Positions 1 to 7,580 of a stretch of 64,000 bases of DNA are shown here, piece after piece. Location: assembly GCA_964549945.1 (NCBI GenBank), contig CAZJXD010000003.1:62001-126000 (forward strand), in the 5' to 3' direction. The stretch comes from B25-G16 sp964549945 (lineage in GTDB: Bacteria; Desulfobacterota; DSM-4660; Desulfatiglandales; B25-G16). The position numbers and the translations under genes were made by a program. Positions within the stretch are counted from its first letter, which is position 1, and every line of letters starts with the position of its first letter. Below the pieces are notes generated by a model. That model made no database searches. It was not told where the DNA came from and was given only the letters and a program-made list of their open reading frames with translations.

Positions 1-301
1 TTGTCACCTGCTCCTGAGCCTCAAGAAAGCCCCGTTCTTTTTCGAGATCAACAACCGCCTCGATACCTTCCGTATCCTCAATGGCCTTCCAGAGAAGATC
101 CGACATGTGGATTATGCAAGTATTTCTGCCCACCTCTCCCAGCCGTGTTGCCAACAACCGCGCTTCTCGACGAAGCGCCCACTCATCCTCCGGGTCGTAC
201 CGGAAAATAGCGAATGGAAGATCATGATAAACACTGATACGGGGTGGATCGGCCTTCAGGTCATTCTCAAGGATTTCTATTCGATCACCGAGTGATGACA
301 T
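1..301 (-). CDS. brxB: BREX protein BrxB (DUF1788), 5' part only
   Basis: Only the first 100 codons are in the window; the frame is open through base 1. The start ATG (301-299) lies inside the end of brxA, a 17-nt overlap that implies translational coupling. The protein begins MSSLGDRIEILENDL and continues with FAIFRYDPEDEW, EARLLATRL and NTCIIHMSDLLWKAIED, which fits the N-terminal pattern of DUF1788 proteins. BrxB is a small component of type I BREX phage defence; its exact biochemical role is not settled. The call rests on this pattern plus its position directly after brxA. The following genes (brxC, pglX, pglZ, brxL) would lie to the left of the window. Confidence 0.8.
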   Translation of the reverse strand, partial: MSSLGDRIEILENDLKADPPRISVYHDLPFAIFRYDPEDEWALRREARLLATRLGEVGRNTCIIHMSDLLWKAIEDTEGIEAVVDLEKERGFLEAQEQVT

Positions 302-1142
302 CCACATACTCCTCAAGGGTTGAGGCAGGGAAGGTCAAACGAGTGATACTCCCAGCAACATGGTACTCAAGCAAGCCATGCTGATGGGCCTCCAAAAGAA
401 AACGCTCCACCCCTTCACGGCGAAGGAAGAACAGCTTCCAATCAGCCAGGTCAGGGATTTTGGTTCCTGATGGCTGGTATTGCTTTAGGTAAAATGCGAT
501 GTATGAGAAGGCCTGAACAGGCAGGTAAGCTGGAGCGATGCGCTTGTTGACCGCTCCCTGAAGGACTCCAAAATCACGAAGCGTTGAAAGTGTGCCTTGA
601 GCGACCCGGCGTATGGTGTAATCCCCCCAACCGCCTGAAGTCTTTCCCTCCTCAACCCATTTCCGCAGAGCCAGTTGAATCTCCCGGATTTCAATATCAG
701 CAGAGCCGCGCGACCATAGTGGCAAAAGGAGCTCGATGACTACATCACGCAAGAGAGAATCAGAACGCACAGCATGGAAGTACAGAATTCGGTCGAGGGT
801 GTTCCCATTGCACTGATTCTTGACAAGATGGGCTAAGGCCCGAGCGACTGTCTCTTCGGCAAGATATCTTTGCCTGAAGATGGAAAGGATGTCCTCGGCC
901 CGGGATCGCGATGTTTTCCCCAGCAGGTTCTGATGGCGCACCCGTTGGAGATTCTCGCTGACGGAAAGGCCAGGGTCTAAGCAGGACAGAAGCACCTTGG
1001 TATCTGGCAGAAGAGCCCCCGCCTTAATGATTTTGCTGCTATATGGCTGTGAGGCGAAATGCACATTTCCAGAGCTGTCTCTTTTTTCCTGGACCATAGC
1101 TGATCCCATAGATGCTCTTGTTTTATTCTTTGTTTTGTTCAT
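285..1142 (-). CDS. brxA: BREX protein BrxA (DUF1819)
   Basis: 285 codons. The composition and blocks such as NLLGKTSRSRAEDILSIFRQRYL and the C-terminal REGVERFLLEAHQHGLLEYH match the DUF1819/BrxA family, a mostly helical protein that binds DNA and sits first in type I BREX operons. The blocks are recognised by eye, not by a profile search. It overlaps the HTH gene upstream by 20 nt and brxB downstream by 17 nt, so the three form one operon. The N-terminal 15-20 residues are polar and poorly conserved in appearance, and no good Shine-Dalgarno precedes the first ATG; translation may start at an internal ATG (residue 12 or 16). Confidence 0.85.
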   Translation of the reverse strand: MNKTKNKTRASMGSAMVQEKRDSSGNVHFASQPYSSKIIKAGALLPDTKVLLSCLDPGLSVSENLQRVRHQNLLGKTSRSRAEDILSIFRQRYLAEETVARALAHLVKNQCNGNTLDRILYFHAVRSDSLLRDVVIELLLPLWSRGSADIEIREIQLALRKWVEEGKTSGGWGDYTIRRVAQGTLSTLRDFGVLQGAVNKRIAPAYLPVQAFSYIAFYLKQYQPSGTKIPDLADWKLFFLRREGVERFLLEAHQHGLLEYHVAGSITRLTFPASTLEEYVDVITR

Positions 1143-1356
1143 CGACTTTATTTTCTATGATAGATGAGTTGCCTGACTCGCCCGAGCTTCCTGCATGAAC
1201 CCATTCATCTATTTCCGACAGCTTGAAACGGAACAGCCGTCCCACTCGGTGAGCTGGGAGCCCTCGTTCCTCAATCCATCGATAAACTGAATCCTTGGCC
1301 ACCCCAAGGTGAGCGGCCACATCCTCGACAGCGACCCAACGTTCAGCAGAACTCAT
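1123..1356 (-). CDS. MerR/excisionase-type helix-turn-helix protein
   Basis: 77 codons from the ATG at 1356. The core AVEDVAAHLGVAKDSVYRWI followed by EERGLPAHRVGRLFRFKLSEIDEWV is a classic HTH_17 (excisionase/MerR-like) DNA-binding fold: recognition helix around residues 10-30, then the wing ending in the EIDEWV helix. An upstream GTG at 1380 would keep the frame, but it overlaps the only purine-rich ribosome site (AGGAGAG), so the ATG is preferred. Such small HTH proteins often lie just before brxA in BREX operons and probably regulate them. The polar tail after residue 60 overlaps the brxA start. Confidence 0.8.
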   Translation of the reverse strand: MSSAERWVAVEDVAAHLGVAKDSVYRWIEERGLPAHRVGRLFRFKLSEIDEWVHAGSSGESGNSSIIENKVDEQNKE

Positions 1357-1687
1357 TTCTTTTCTTGCTCTCCTATTCACGAATACCTACTGATGCAGAC
1401 GAAAACATACGAGAGCATATTAAACTTGATCTTTTATGTCAAGAATAATAAGGAGGCTTTTACATGGATTACGCCTGGGCGGTACCACAAGAACCTACGC
1501 TTCTAGTACAAAACACTCTCAAAAGCTGCTGCCGGTATTATGGGTTATACATACAACATTCCAACAGGTTCTAAGAAGCATGTTTTAGATAGATATTCTT
1601 CACTAATGCACTATTTAGTGTAGAAGGCTTTCTCACAGAACTATCCTCGTTTCCCTTCAATGCAATCTACCATACGGTCTCTTGGCC
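1357..1687. other. Intergenic region upstream of BREX operon
   Basis: No convincing gene. The sequence is AT-rich, as expected for a promoter region reading leftward into the HTH gene, but I could not fix a clear -35/-10 pair. A short inverted repeat, CACTA...TAGTG, lies near 1603-1621. Confidence 0.4.
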
Positions 1688-1970
1688 TTAACCACTTGAA
1701 CTTTCATGGCTAATTTGCAACATTTCGCCGCTTTTTACTTTACCTTGCCATCCAAGATGGGCGTCGAGATTCATCAATCTGTTTTCCAGTTTTTTCTTGT
1801 ATCTCTTGATTTCCCATACCGTAATCTTCAAGCGGACTCGGAGGTTGGTACATTTCAGTCATTTCTTTCACTTCAAAGCTGTCACTCACCAATGCGATGC
1901 CCTCTGAAACGAAACTGGGAGCCACATTACGCAACTCGCCCTTAAGACGAGGTATTGGTTGCGGTGGCAA
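1688..1970 (-). pseudogene. Decayed reading frame, unknown origin
   Basis: Two overlapping minus-strand frames look protein-like in succession: the first reads RNVAPSFVSEGIALVSDSFE and the second, in another frame, reads EIKRYKKKLENRLMNLDAHL and ends at a stop at 1690-1688. A single frameshift near 1850 would join them. Neither half resembles a family I know. I read this as the remains of a mobile-element gene next to the defence island; chance open frames are a real alternative. Confidence 0.25.
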
Positions 1971-2003
1971 AGAGTTCGATCAAAGCCAACTCATCTACTC
2001 TTG

Positions 2004-2097
2004 CTCATTGGCTCTTCAATGGGCCATTACCATTATATGGTCCATTAAAAACGGCAATGGCTCATTCAATGGCTCAAAACCATTGGATAAGCCATTG
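2004..2097. repeat. Cluster of CCATT/AATGG short repeats (iteron-like)
   Basis: Within about 95 bp the motif AATGG or its complement CCATT recurs about nine times. CAATGGCTCA occurs twice in tandem with a 12-bp period (2055 and 2067), and the complement AGCCATTG at 2090-2097 forms an inverted repeat with them. Near-palindromes CAATGGGCCATT (2017-2028) and CCATTATATGG lie beside them. The density is far above background and resembles binding-site arrays for a regulator or replication protein. Confidence 0.5.
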
Positions 2098-2301
2098 TCC
2101 TTTATAAAACCACTTTGAGTATCGTCCAGCCTTTTGCAGGCTCACTACACCCTCGGTCTTAAGTTCTGTCATAAGACGTTTCACATGGGTTCGGCTGTCA
2201 TGGGTTAGTGGACTGGTCAAGAAAATTGGGCTCTTGCTTCGAGCACTGGGCTCAAGGCAAATGTAGAATCTACAAGTAGGCTTATCATGCACTTTTTCCA
2301 A
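2074..2301 (-). CDS. Small winged-helix-like ORF, possibly a remnant
   Basis: 75 codons. The middle part, SPLTHDSRTHVKRLMTELKT then EGVVSLQKAGRYSKWFYKG, resembles a winged-helix DNA-binding domain (helix, recognition helix, beta wing). Its last codons run into the CCATT/AATGG repeat cluster at 2004-2097. It may be a small regulator, or the C-terminal domain of a plasmid or phage replication-type protein whose front part is lost. No family could be named, and the start codon has no obvious ribosome site. Confidence 0.3.
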   Translation of the reverse strand: MEKVHDKPTCRFYICLEPSARSKSPIFLTSPLTHDSRTHVKRLMTELKTEGVVSLQKAGRYSKWFYKGQWLIQWF

Positions 2302-2514
2302 AACTGGTTAAAATCAAAAAACCTTTTTGAAGAGATTTGGGCGGGCCAGGCATTGTTTTAGATTAAGGTAAGGGTTGGTGAACCGATGGGGAACGGAGGC
2401 AGGCCTGTTTTCTAGTGTTGATATTCTTGCTTTGGAAATAGAATTTTCCTCCTTTAAGCATTATCTCGACTTGATCCTCGCTATCTTACAACTTTGAACA
2501 ATGTGCTACTCACC

Positions 2515-3438
2515 CTACCCCGTTACCAGGCTTCCTATGAGATGGTTGATATCGCTGATATTCTCCCTTTCGCAGTAATCCCTCAGCCCATTTACGATCT
2601 CGAGTGCCGCCCTTGGGTTGATGAAGTTCGCGGTCCCCACCTGAATGGCCCGCGCCCCCACCAGGAGGAACTCGAGGGCATCCTGGTAGTTCATAATGCC
2701 TCCCAGGCCGATCACGGGGACCTTCACGGCTTCAACCACCCTGTAAGTGAGATAAAGGGCCATGGGTTTGATGGCAGGGCCGGAGAGGCCGCCTACTCTG
2801 TTTGCCAGTTTGGGACGTCTTGTGGCGATATCCACTGACATGCCCAGAAACGTGTTGGTCACGGAAAGCGCCCCTGCGCCGGATGATTCTACCGCCTTGG
2901 CGATCACCGTGATATCATCTACATTGGGCGTGAGCTTTACGATGACCAGTTTTGCGGTGTGCTTCACGACCCCATCGGTTACCATGGCCGCGGTTTCCGG
3001 ATCCGTGCCGAAGACCATGCCCCCCTTCTCCACATTCGGGCAGGATATGTTCACTTCTATGGCCGAAATCCCCTCCGCCCCCTCAATTCTCCTGGCGAGC
3101 TCGCTATATTCCCCCACGGTGTGCCCATAGATATTAACGATAACAGGTGCCCTGGTATCGGCCAGCAATGGGAGCTTTTCCTCTATAAAGGCATCGATTC
3201 CGATGTTCGCGAGCCCAATGGAGTTGAGCATGCCGCATGGCGTCTCTACAATCCTCGGGGGAGGATTCCCGGGGATAGGCTTCAGGGATACGCCCTTTAC
3301 CACTATGGCGCCCAAGAGTGAGGGATCATAGAAGGGGCTGAGTTCACTGCCGTACCCGAAGGTTCCCGAGGCGGCAATCACCGGATTCTTTATCCTCAAT
3401 CCACCGATATCAACGGATAAGTCAGGCGTGATACCCAT
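2515..3438 (-). CDS. pyrD: Dihydroorotate dehydrogenase B, catalytic subunit
   Basis: FMN-containing class 1B enzyme that oxidises dihydroorotate to orotate in pyrimidine synthesis, using NAD+ through its PyrK partner. 307 residues from the ATG at 3438, which follows GGGAGG by seven bases; a longer open frame starts at 3453 but lacks this site. Visible family features are NPVIAASGTFGYG near the start, INCPN-type NISCPN with the catalytic Cys, the KLTPNVDDI strand, and the glycine-rich phosphate site GLGGIMNYQDALEF near the end. The start codon shares one base with the pyrK stop (TAATG), so the subunits are translationally coupled. Confidence 0.96.
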   Translation of the reverse strand: MGITPDLSVDIGGLRIKNPVIAASGTFGYGSELSPFYDPSLLGAIVVKGVSLKPIPGNPPPRIVETPCGMLNSIGLANIGIDAFIEEKLPLLADTRAPVIVNIYGHTVGEYSELARRIEGAEGISAIEVNISCPNVEKGGMVFGTDPETAAMVTDGVVKHTAKLVIVKLTPNVDDITVIAKAVESSGAGALSVTNTFLGMSVDIATRRPKLANRVGGLSGPAIKPMALYLTYRVVEAVKVPVIGLGGIMNYQDALEFLLVGARAIQVGTANFINPRAALEIVNGLRDYCERENISDINHLIGSLVTG

Positions 3439-4238
3439 TACAGGACCTCCCAATCGATCATCTCAGCTGAAAACACGGGGCCATCCTTGCATACGTAGTA
3501 GTATTCGGTATCTTCATTCCTGGCGGCCTTGATCGCGCAGCCCAGGCATATTCCCAGGCCGCATGCCATATAGCCTTCAAGCGAGACATAGCATGTGAGG
3601 TTCAACCTCTTTGCCTCCTGCACGATCTTCTTGAGCATGGGATTTGGCCCGCATGCATAAATGATGGGCTCCTCGGCCAAATCACGATCTATTGACTGTT
3701 CGAAGAGATCGGTGACCGTACCCCTGAACCCCATTGAGCCATCCTCTGTTGCAAGGGACAGCGCCAGGCCCAGATCCGTTATCTGATCGATGAGGACAAC
3801 CTCCTGAGATTTGGAGAAACCGAGGAGCATCTTCGCAGTGCGCCTTGCTTCCAAGGGCAAGGACTGGGCGAGGAAGAACATCGGTGCGAGGCCCATACCT
3901 CCCGCAACGAGGATTGGCTTGCCCTCGGGGGCGGGAAGGTGAAATGCCTTTCCCAATGGGCCGATCACGGAGATTTGCTCATTTTTCCTTACTAGGGAAA
4001 GAAGGGAAGTTCCCCTCCCCACTATCCGGTAGAGGACCAATATGGTGTTTCCTTCCACAATGCCGTGAATGGAAAAGGGTCTCCGTAAAAGGGGGTCCTG
4101 TGAAACGCCCTCTATTCGTATCATCAAAAACTGACCTGGTTTGGCAAGCGATGCCAGGCCTTCGGAGCGGAATCCCAAAAGCCAGATGCCCGTTCCTATC
4201 TGTCGATTGAATTCTATGGATACGGTTTCCTCTATCAT
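3438..4238 (-). CDS. pyrK: Dihydroorotate dehydrogenase B, electron-transfer subunit
   Basis: 266 residues of the ferredoxin-NADP reductase fold. The N-terminal FAD domain includes DPLLRRPFSIHG; the NAD domain includes ILVAGGMGLAPMFFLAQ; the C-terminal cysteine cluster MACGLGICLGCAIKA plus a later Cys in YYVCKDGPVF binds the [2Fe-2S] centre. It passes electrons from the PyrD flavin to NAD+. The ATG is preceded by AGGTGA. The partner gene pyrD follows directly, and the large SRP RNA and HU gene lie upstream on the same strand. Confidence 0.96.
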   Translation of the reverse strand: MIEETVSIEFNRQIGTGIWLLGFRSEGLASLAKPGQFLMIRIEGVSQDPLLRRPFSIHGIVEGNTILVLYRIVGRGTSLLSLVRKNEQISVIGPLGKAFHLPAPEGKPILVAGGMGLAPMFFLAQSLPLEARRTAKMLLGFSKSQEVVLIDQITDLGLALSLATEDGSMGFRGTVTDLFEQSIDRDLAEEPIIYACGPNPMLKKIVQEAKRLNLTCYVSLEGYMACGLGICLGCAIKAARNEDTEYYYVCKDGPVFSAEMIDWEVL

Positions 4239-4537
4239 GCTCTCACCTAGGGAGGGCTAAAATCAGGTGCATATTATTATTACTTTCGAAGGCCTGTCAA
4301 ATAAAGGATTCAGTGGAAAGATATAAGCAGGGTCATGGGTAGCGATCTTCCTGGAAACGACGGGGACATGTACGCGACACACAGTGGCCTTATCAGGGGG
4401 TTCGCGATGCCATAGTGCCTCTGGTGCGAGGCTCTTGGCGCCATCCGCCGGATACGGCGTTGGAATAGTAACAGCTCCACAGGGACACGTCGTTACCTCA
4501 TAGGATACATATATGGCTACTAAAAGGTGAGGACCCT
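4239..4537. other. Intergenic stretch between SRP RNA and pyrK
   Basis: About 300 bp with no supportable gene. A long open minus-strand frame runs through here and into the SRP RNA, but it has no ribosome site or recognisable protein. The leader of pyrKD probably lies here. Confidence 0.4.
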
Positions 4538-4807
4538 GGTCGTGCATCCTTCTTCGAACAGAAACAGGGGCGATCTCACGGCAGGAACAGGTTAGTGGGC
4601 CAGATTGCTTCGTGATGCAGAGTGAATTACTTACCGCTGCTTCCTCCCGGACCTGACGGGGTTCATAATCCTCTGTCACACGAGATCCAACCCCCTGTCT
4701 CACCGGAAGAATTGGCCCTTGTTTGCTGTTTCTCAGAAAGGATTTTCAACCCCGCATAAGCGGATTTCGGGTTACAGGGCACCGCTAGCTCCCCGCCTAG
4801 CACGACC
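4538..4807 (-). ncRNA. ffs: Large-type signal recognition particle RNA (with Alu domain)
   Basis: 270 nt. The 5' end GGTCGTGC (4807-4800) pairs with the 3' end GCACGACC (4545-4538). Near the 5' end the Alu-domain sequence GGCGGGGAGCTAGCGGTGCC followed by CTGTAACCCGAAATCCGC matches the Bacillus-type scRNA. The middle carries the universal domain IV hairpin GTCAGGTCCGGGAGGAAGCA (GNRA-type loop and asymmetric bulge that bind Ffh), flanked by arms that pair. Length equals the roughly 270-nt bacterial large SRP RNA rather than the 100-nt 4.5S form. It starts only 22 nt after the HU stop codon, so it may be processed from an HU transcript. An antisense-frame protein ORF over it is rejected. Confidence 0.95.
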
Positions 4808-4829
4808 AAGGAATGGTTAAGGCATGGAT

Positions 4830-5111
4830 TTACTCGGTATTATCGACCCTCTCTTTTAACTCTCTGCCTACCTTAAAAAATGGAAGTTTTTTTCCGTCAA
4901 CCCTTATAATCTTTCCTGTTTTGGGATTTCTTCCGTTATAGCTGTCATAATTTTTTATCTTAAAGCTGCCCAATCCTCGTACCTCTATCCGGCTCCCGCC
5001 CGTGAGAGATTTTTCCATCTCCCTGAAAAAGGTATTGACCACGTCTTCCGCTGTCTTGATGGTGAGCTTTTCTGCCTTTGCCAGTGCCTCTACCAATTGG
5101 GATTTGTTCAT
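4830..5111 (-). CDS. HU/IHF-family DNA-binding protein
   Basis: 93 residues. The fold reads MNKSQLVEALAKAEKLTIKT, helix 2, then GGSRIEVRGLGSFKIK and NGRNPKTGKIIRVDGKKLPFFK, with the NPKTG beta-arm tip carrying the intercalating proline. The central RGLGSF block and the length fit the IHF/HU family; R at the flank and the arm composition lean toward IHF-beta or HU-like, which cannot be settled by eye. It bends DNA and organises the nucleoid. A sigma-70 promoter stands about 65 bp upstream and the SRP RNA follows 22 nt downstream. Confidence 0.93.
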   Translation of the reverse strand: MNKSQLVEALAKAEKLTIKTAEDVVNTFFREMEKSLTGGSRIEVRGLGSFKIKNYDSYNGRNPKTGKIIRVDGKKLPFFKVGRELKERVDNTE

Positions 5112-5175
5112 GATGCCCCCTCGCCCAAGAAGGAAAAAGTCAAAAGAATAGACACCTTAGACGGAAATAGAGTAT

Positions 5176-5204
5176 TTTATAAATAATACCTGAAACCGTG
5201 TCAA
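5176..5204 (-). promoter_or_regulatory. Sigma-70 promoter for HU gene (and perhaps SRP RNA)
   Basis: On the minus strand TTGACA (5204-5199), a 17-bp spacer, then TATAAA (5181-5176). This is a near-consensus promoter, about 65 bp before the HU start codon. Confidence 0.75.
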
Positions 5205-5228
5205 GACAAAATACCCTGGTAGATCCAC

Positions 5229-5645
5229 CTAGGGAGTGATTTTGAACTCCAGGGTCTTCAAGACCTCATCCGCGGGTCCGAGCACATCCACATGCCAATC
5301 TCCGATTTCATGGGCCTGAATCCTCTTCGAGCTATAGGTACGCCAGTTGGAGGATTTTACCGAGAGCGTCACCTTGGCCCTCTGCATACTTCCGAAATAC
5401 CAGACATGGGATATCTGGGTAGGACTTTGGGCACCTGTAATCTTGGTGAAGCAAACGAGCTTGCCTACCGAGGCCTCAAAGCTATCACCGGCACCGACGG
5501 GTTGTCGATCAACCACGTCTTTACAGATGAATGCTTCCGCTACTACCAGAGGGGCAGGCTCCTGGGCCATGCTCGTCACCACATGTGACAGGGGAATGAT
5601 GATCAGAGCGATAATAATGAGAAGCACATAATAAGTTCGTTTCAT
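5229..5645 (-). CDS. Exported DUF2914 protein
   Basis: 138 residues from the ATG at 5645, which follows AGGAG by a proper spacing; the open frame extends 15 codons further without a site. The first 28 residues form a signal peptide or membrane anchor (YYVLLIIIALIIIPLSHVVT). The mature part shows the DUF2914 pattern: early VAEAFICKDVVDRQPVG, then KLVCFTKITGA, ISHVWYFGSMQRAKVTLSV and HEIGDWHVDVLG. These domains are found in envelope proteins of Desulfobacterota and relatives; their role is unknown. It stands alone between the HU gene and the Cys-rich gene. Confidence 0.8.
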   Translation of the reverse strand: MKRTYYVLLIIIALIIIPLSHVVTSMAQEPAPLVVAEAFICKDVVDRQPVGAGDSFEASVGKLVCFTKITGAQSPTQISHVWYFGSMQRAKVTLSVKSSNWRTYSSKRIQAHEIGDWHVDVLGPADEVLKTLEFKITP

Positions 5646-5794
5646 AGCGTCTCTCCTTCTTTTAAAGAGTTTATCTCCATCTTTCGGCACATGCTGATAT
5701 GGCTTTTAAGGATCACCCAGTGAAACCAACATGGTGTTCCCTCACTCAAGGGCCAGCGAGAAAGACAAAAGGGCAGTTGAGAGGCAGCCTCCAG

Positions 5795-5980
5795 TTACAA
5801 CTCCTTTTTCACCAGGGGTTTTCCGCAGCAGGAAAATTCCGCGGGATCGCTGCAAGGTTCACAGCCGCACTCCTCGAGCGGAGTGCCCACCTCATCGCAT
5901 TCCTTGATCACCTGAAGTTCAAGGCCGCAATCCTCACACACGTAAATCTCGCCTTTTTTCATCTCGTGGCAACTCGGCAT
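5795..5980 (-). CDS. Small Cys-rich metal-binding protein, desulforedoxin/zinc-ribbon-like
   Basis: 61 residues from the ATG at 5980; AGGAGG stands eight bases before it, which rules against the GTG three codons earlier. The core KKGEIYVCEDCGLELQVIKEC has a CxxC knuckle, followed by a CGCEPC segment and FSCCGKPLVKK. The N-terminal half and the closing CCG knuckle resemble desulforedoxin-type rubredoxin-like proteins, with an extra Cys-rich insert. About ten cysteines could bind one or two metal ions. Function is unknown; a role in oxidative-stress or metal handling is only a guess. A hairpin lies about 50 nt upstream of the start. Confidence 0.75.
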   Translation of the reverse strand: MPSCHEMKKGEIYVCEDCGLELQVIKECDEVGTPLEECGCEPCSDPAEFSCCGKPLVKKEL

Positions 5981-6028
5981 GGTACACACCTCCTGTTACA
6001 ATTAGAAACACAGCGCACAAAAAATAGA

Positions 6029-6058
6029 GCACAAGGCGCACGGTCTTATGTCTTGTGC
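6029..6058 (-). promoter_or_regulatory. Hairpin with T-rich tail in leader of Cys-rich gene
   Basis: GCACAAG (6029-6035) and CTTGTGC (6052-6058) form a 7-bp stem. Read on the minus strand the stem is followed by TCTATTTTTT, like an intrinsic terminator, about 45 nt before the Cys-rich gene's start. It could end an upstream transcript or act as an attenuator. The rest of 5981-6299 shows no gene. Confidence 0.4.
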
Positions 6059-6299
6059 GTTTGGCCTGTTCAAATATATCTTAAAATAACAAAAACGAAG
6101 CGCGCATTCAAGTTATAAAATCGCTTCATAACCCCTTTGAGCCAAAGAAAATAGACCGGCATGAAGAGGAGAGAAAAACTATTGAAGAGACTGCCCCATC
6201 CTTGATAGAATTCTTGTAGTTATCCATGAACCTGATAGACGATATCATAGATGGAAACAAAGCCTATATGGATATGATTACAATAGAAGGAGCTATCCA

Positions 6300-7094
6300 A
6301 TGACAGGAACCAGAAGATTTCTCGTTGATGTGGGCATCAAGGATCTCCCCTTTCCCATGAGGGTAGTCTCTGGGGTTGACCCGGAGGGACAGCATACGAT
6401 CGCCAATATCTCGGTCTCCGCCCGGATCATGCGCGAGTTCGAGGCGAGATGGATCGACAAGTTCATCCAGATCATCCACCGGCACAAGGACAGGATCGGC
6501 ACCAGGACCCTGAGCGAGAATATCATAGATTATCTCAAAGAGCTTGAGGCCACCGCGGTGAAGGTCGATTTCACCTATCCCTATTTCGTTGAGAAATCGA
6601 CGCCAGTGTCCAGGGAAAAGTGCCTGGTGCGGTATCTGTGCACCTATGCGGCAAGGGCCTTTTCCATGACCGAGAGAGCGAAGAAACGCTTCACCATGGA
6701 AATCCCCGTGATTACCACCTACCCCGGATCAGACCCGGAGAAACCAGGCGGGCTGTTTGGACAGTTGAGCGTGGTGGAACTTGAGGTGGAATCAAAGAGG
6801 GACATCTATCCCGAGGATCTCGTTGAGATGGTGGATCGGCACGCGCTCATGCCCATTTACTCCTTTCTGACCGAAGAGGATCAGATCTATGTCATCCAGA
6901 AGATTCATAGCGAGGAGAAATCGAGCGTGGTGGTGACCGATGAGATCAAGAATGAGCTCTCCAAGAATCCCGATGTCGACTGGTACTCGGTGCGATCCTC
7001 GAACTACGGCATGCTTCATTCATACAGCACGATCATCGGCACCGAGAAGACCATGTGGGTTCCCTCAAGTGGGTTTGATAATGAGGGGATATAA
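6300..7094 (+). CDS. FolE2/MptA-family protein lacking the usual catalytic motif
   Basis: 264 residues; ATG after AAGGAG at good spacing. The backbone follows GTP cyclohydrolase type IB (FolE2): VGIKDLPFPMRVVSG, HTIANISVSARIMREFEARWIDKFIQIIHRH, AVKVDFTYPYFVEKSTPVS, LVEMVDRHALMPIYSFL and the late NPDVDWYSVRSSNYGMLHSY. In true FolE2/MptA enzymes the segment after the EIPVITT strand is a CPCSK...AHNQR motif supplying the catalytic Cys and a metal-binding His. Here it reads TTYPGSDPEKPGGLFGQLS, with neither. The usual FVED glutamate block is also replaced (VVVTDEIK). So the fold is clear, but GTP cyclohydrolase activity is doubtful. The neighbours give no folate or queuosine context. Confidence 0.8.
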   Translation: MTGTRRFLVDVGIKDLPFPMRVVSGVDPEGQHTIANISVSARIMREFEARWIDKFIQIIHRHKDRIGTRTLSENIIDYLKELEATAVKVDFTYPYFVEKSTPVSREKCLVRYLCTYAARAFSMTERAKKRFTMEIPVITTYPGSDPEKPGGLFGQLSVVELEVESKRDIYPEDLVEMVDRHALMPIYSFLTEEDQIYVIQKIHSEEKSSVVVTDEIKNELSKNPDVDWYSVRSSNYGMLHSYSTIIGTEKTMWVPSSGFDNEGI

Positions 7095-7095
7095 T

Positions 7096-7278
7096 CTACT
7101 CCCATATCGAGGTGAGGTCTATATATTCCCTGGCGATATCTTCCCGCATGGAGATCTTATCCGCATCGTCTTTGGTGAGCGGGGCCTGTAAAACCTTATA
7201 CCCGATCTTGCCGGGATCCCCTGATGCTCCGATTACTGCAACCGACTGCGGCTCGAAAAGGAACTCCATATCCGTCAT
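7096..7278 (-). pseudogene. Truncated CoA-binding domain of an ADP-forming acyl-CoA synthetase
   Basis: The first 30 residues, LFEPQSVAVIGASGDPGKIG plus YKVL, are the N-terminal nucleotide-binding motif of acetyl-CoA synthetase (ADP-forming) and protein acetyltransferase-type CoA-binding domains, normally in proteins of 450-900 residues. After YKVLQ the sequence turns into an unrelated charged tail and stops at residue 60. Its stop codon lies one base from the folE2-like stop, on the opposite strand. I read it as the 5' end of a gene whose rest was deleted. Confidence 0.65.
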
Positions 7279-7580
7279 TCCACGCTACCCCCTGAAGCTT
7301 ATCTCTCTGGCTTAATAATAATGAAGAAGTGGTTAATGTAAATAGGGTAGAGCCTGTATTTTTTTTTAAAAGATACTGCATTTTGAGCTGAAAAGGCTTT
7401 TGAGTTAAGTGAGAAGGGATAATAAGCCGCATGAAATCGGCAAAAAGAGTTCCCTCATCCACGGAGGATATGTATAATCAACTGAAATAAGGATAATCAT
7501 TGTCAGCTTCTTTTCATCGGGCTTCTCACCGATAAGCCTCTCGAAAGAGGGGGGAGGGCTTTACAAGCCTTTATACCACA

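Noticed and set aside
4263..4703. 146-codon minus-strand ORF
   Set aside because: Its first half lies inside the SRP RNA, in the same orientation, and the rest has no ribosome site or family.
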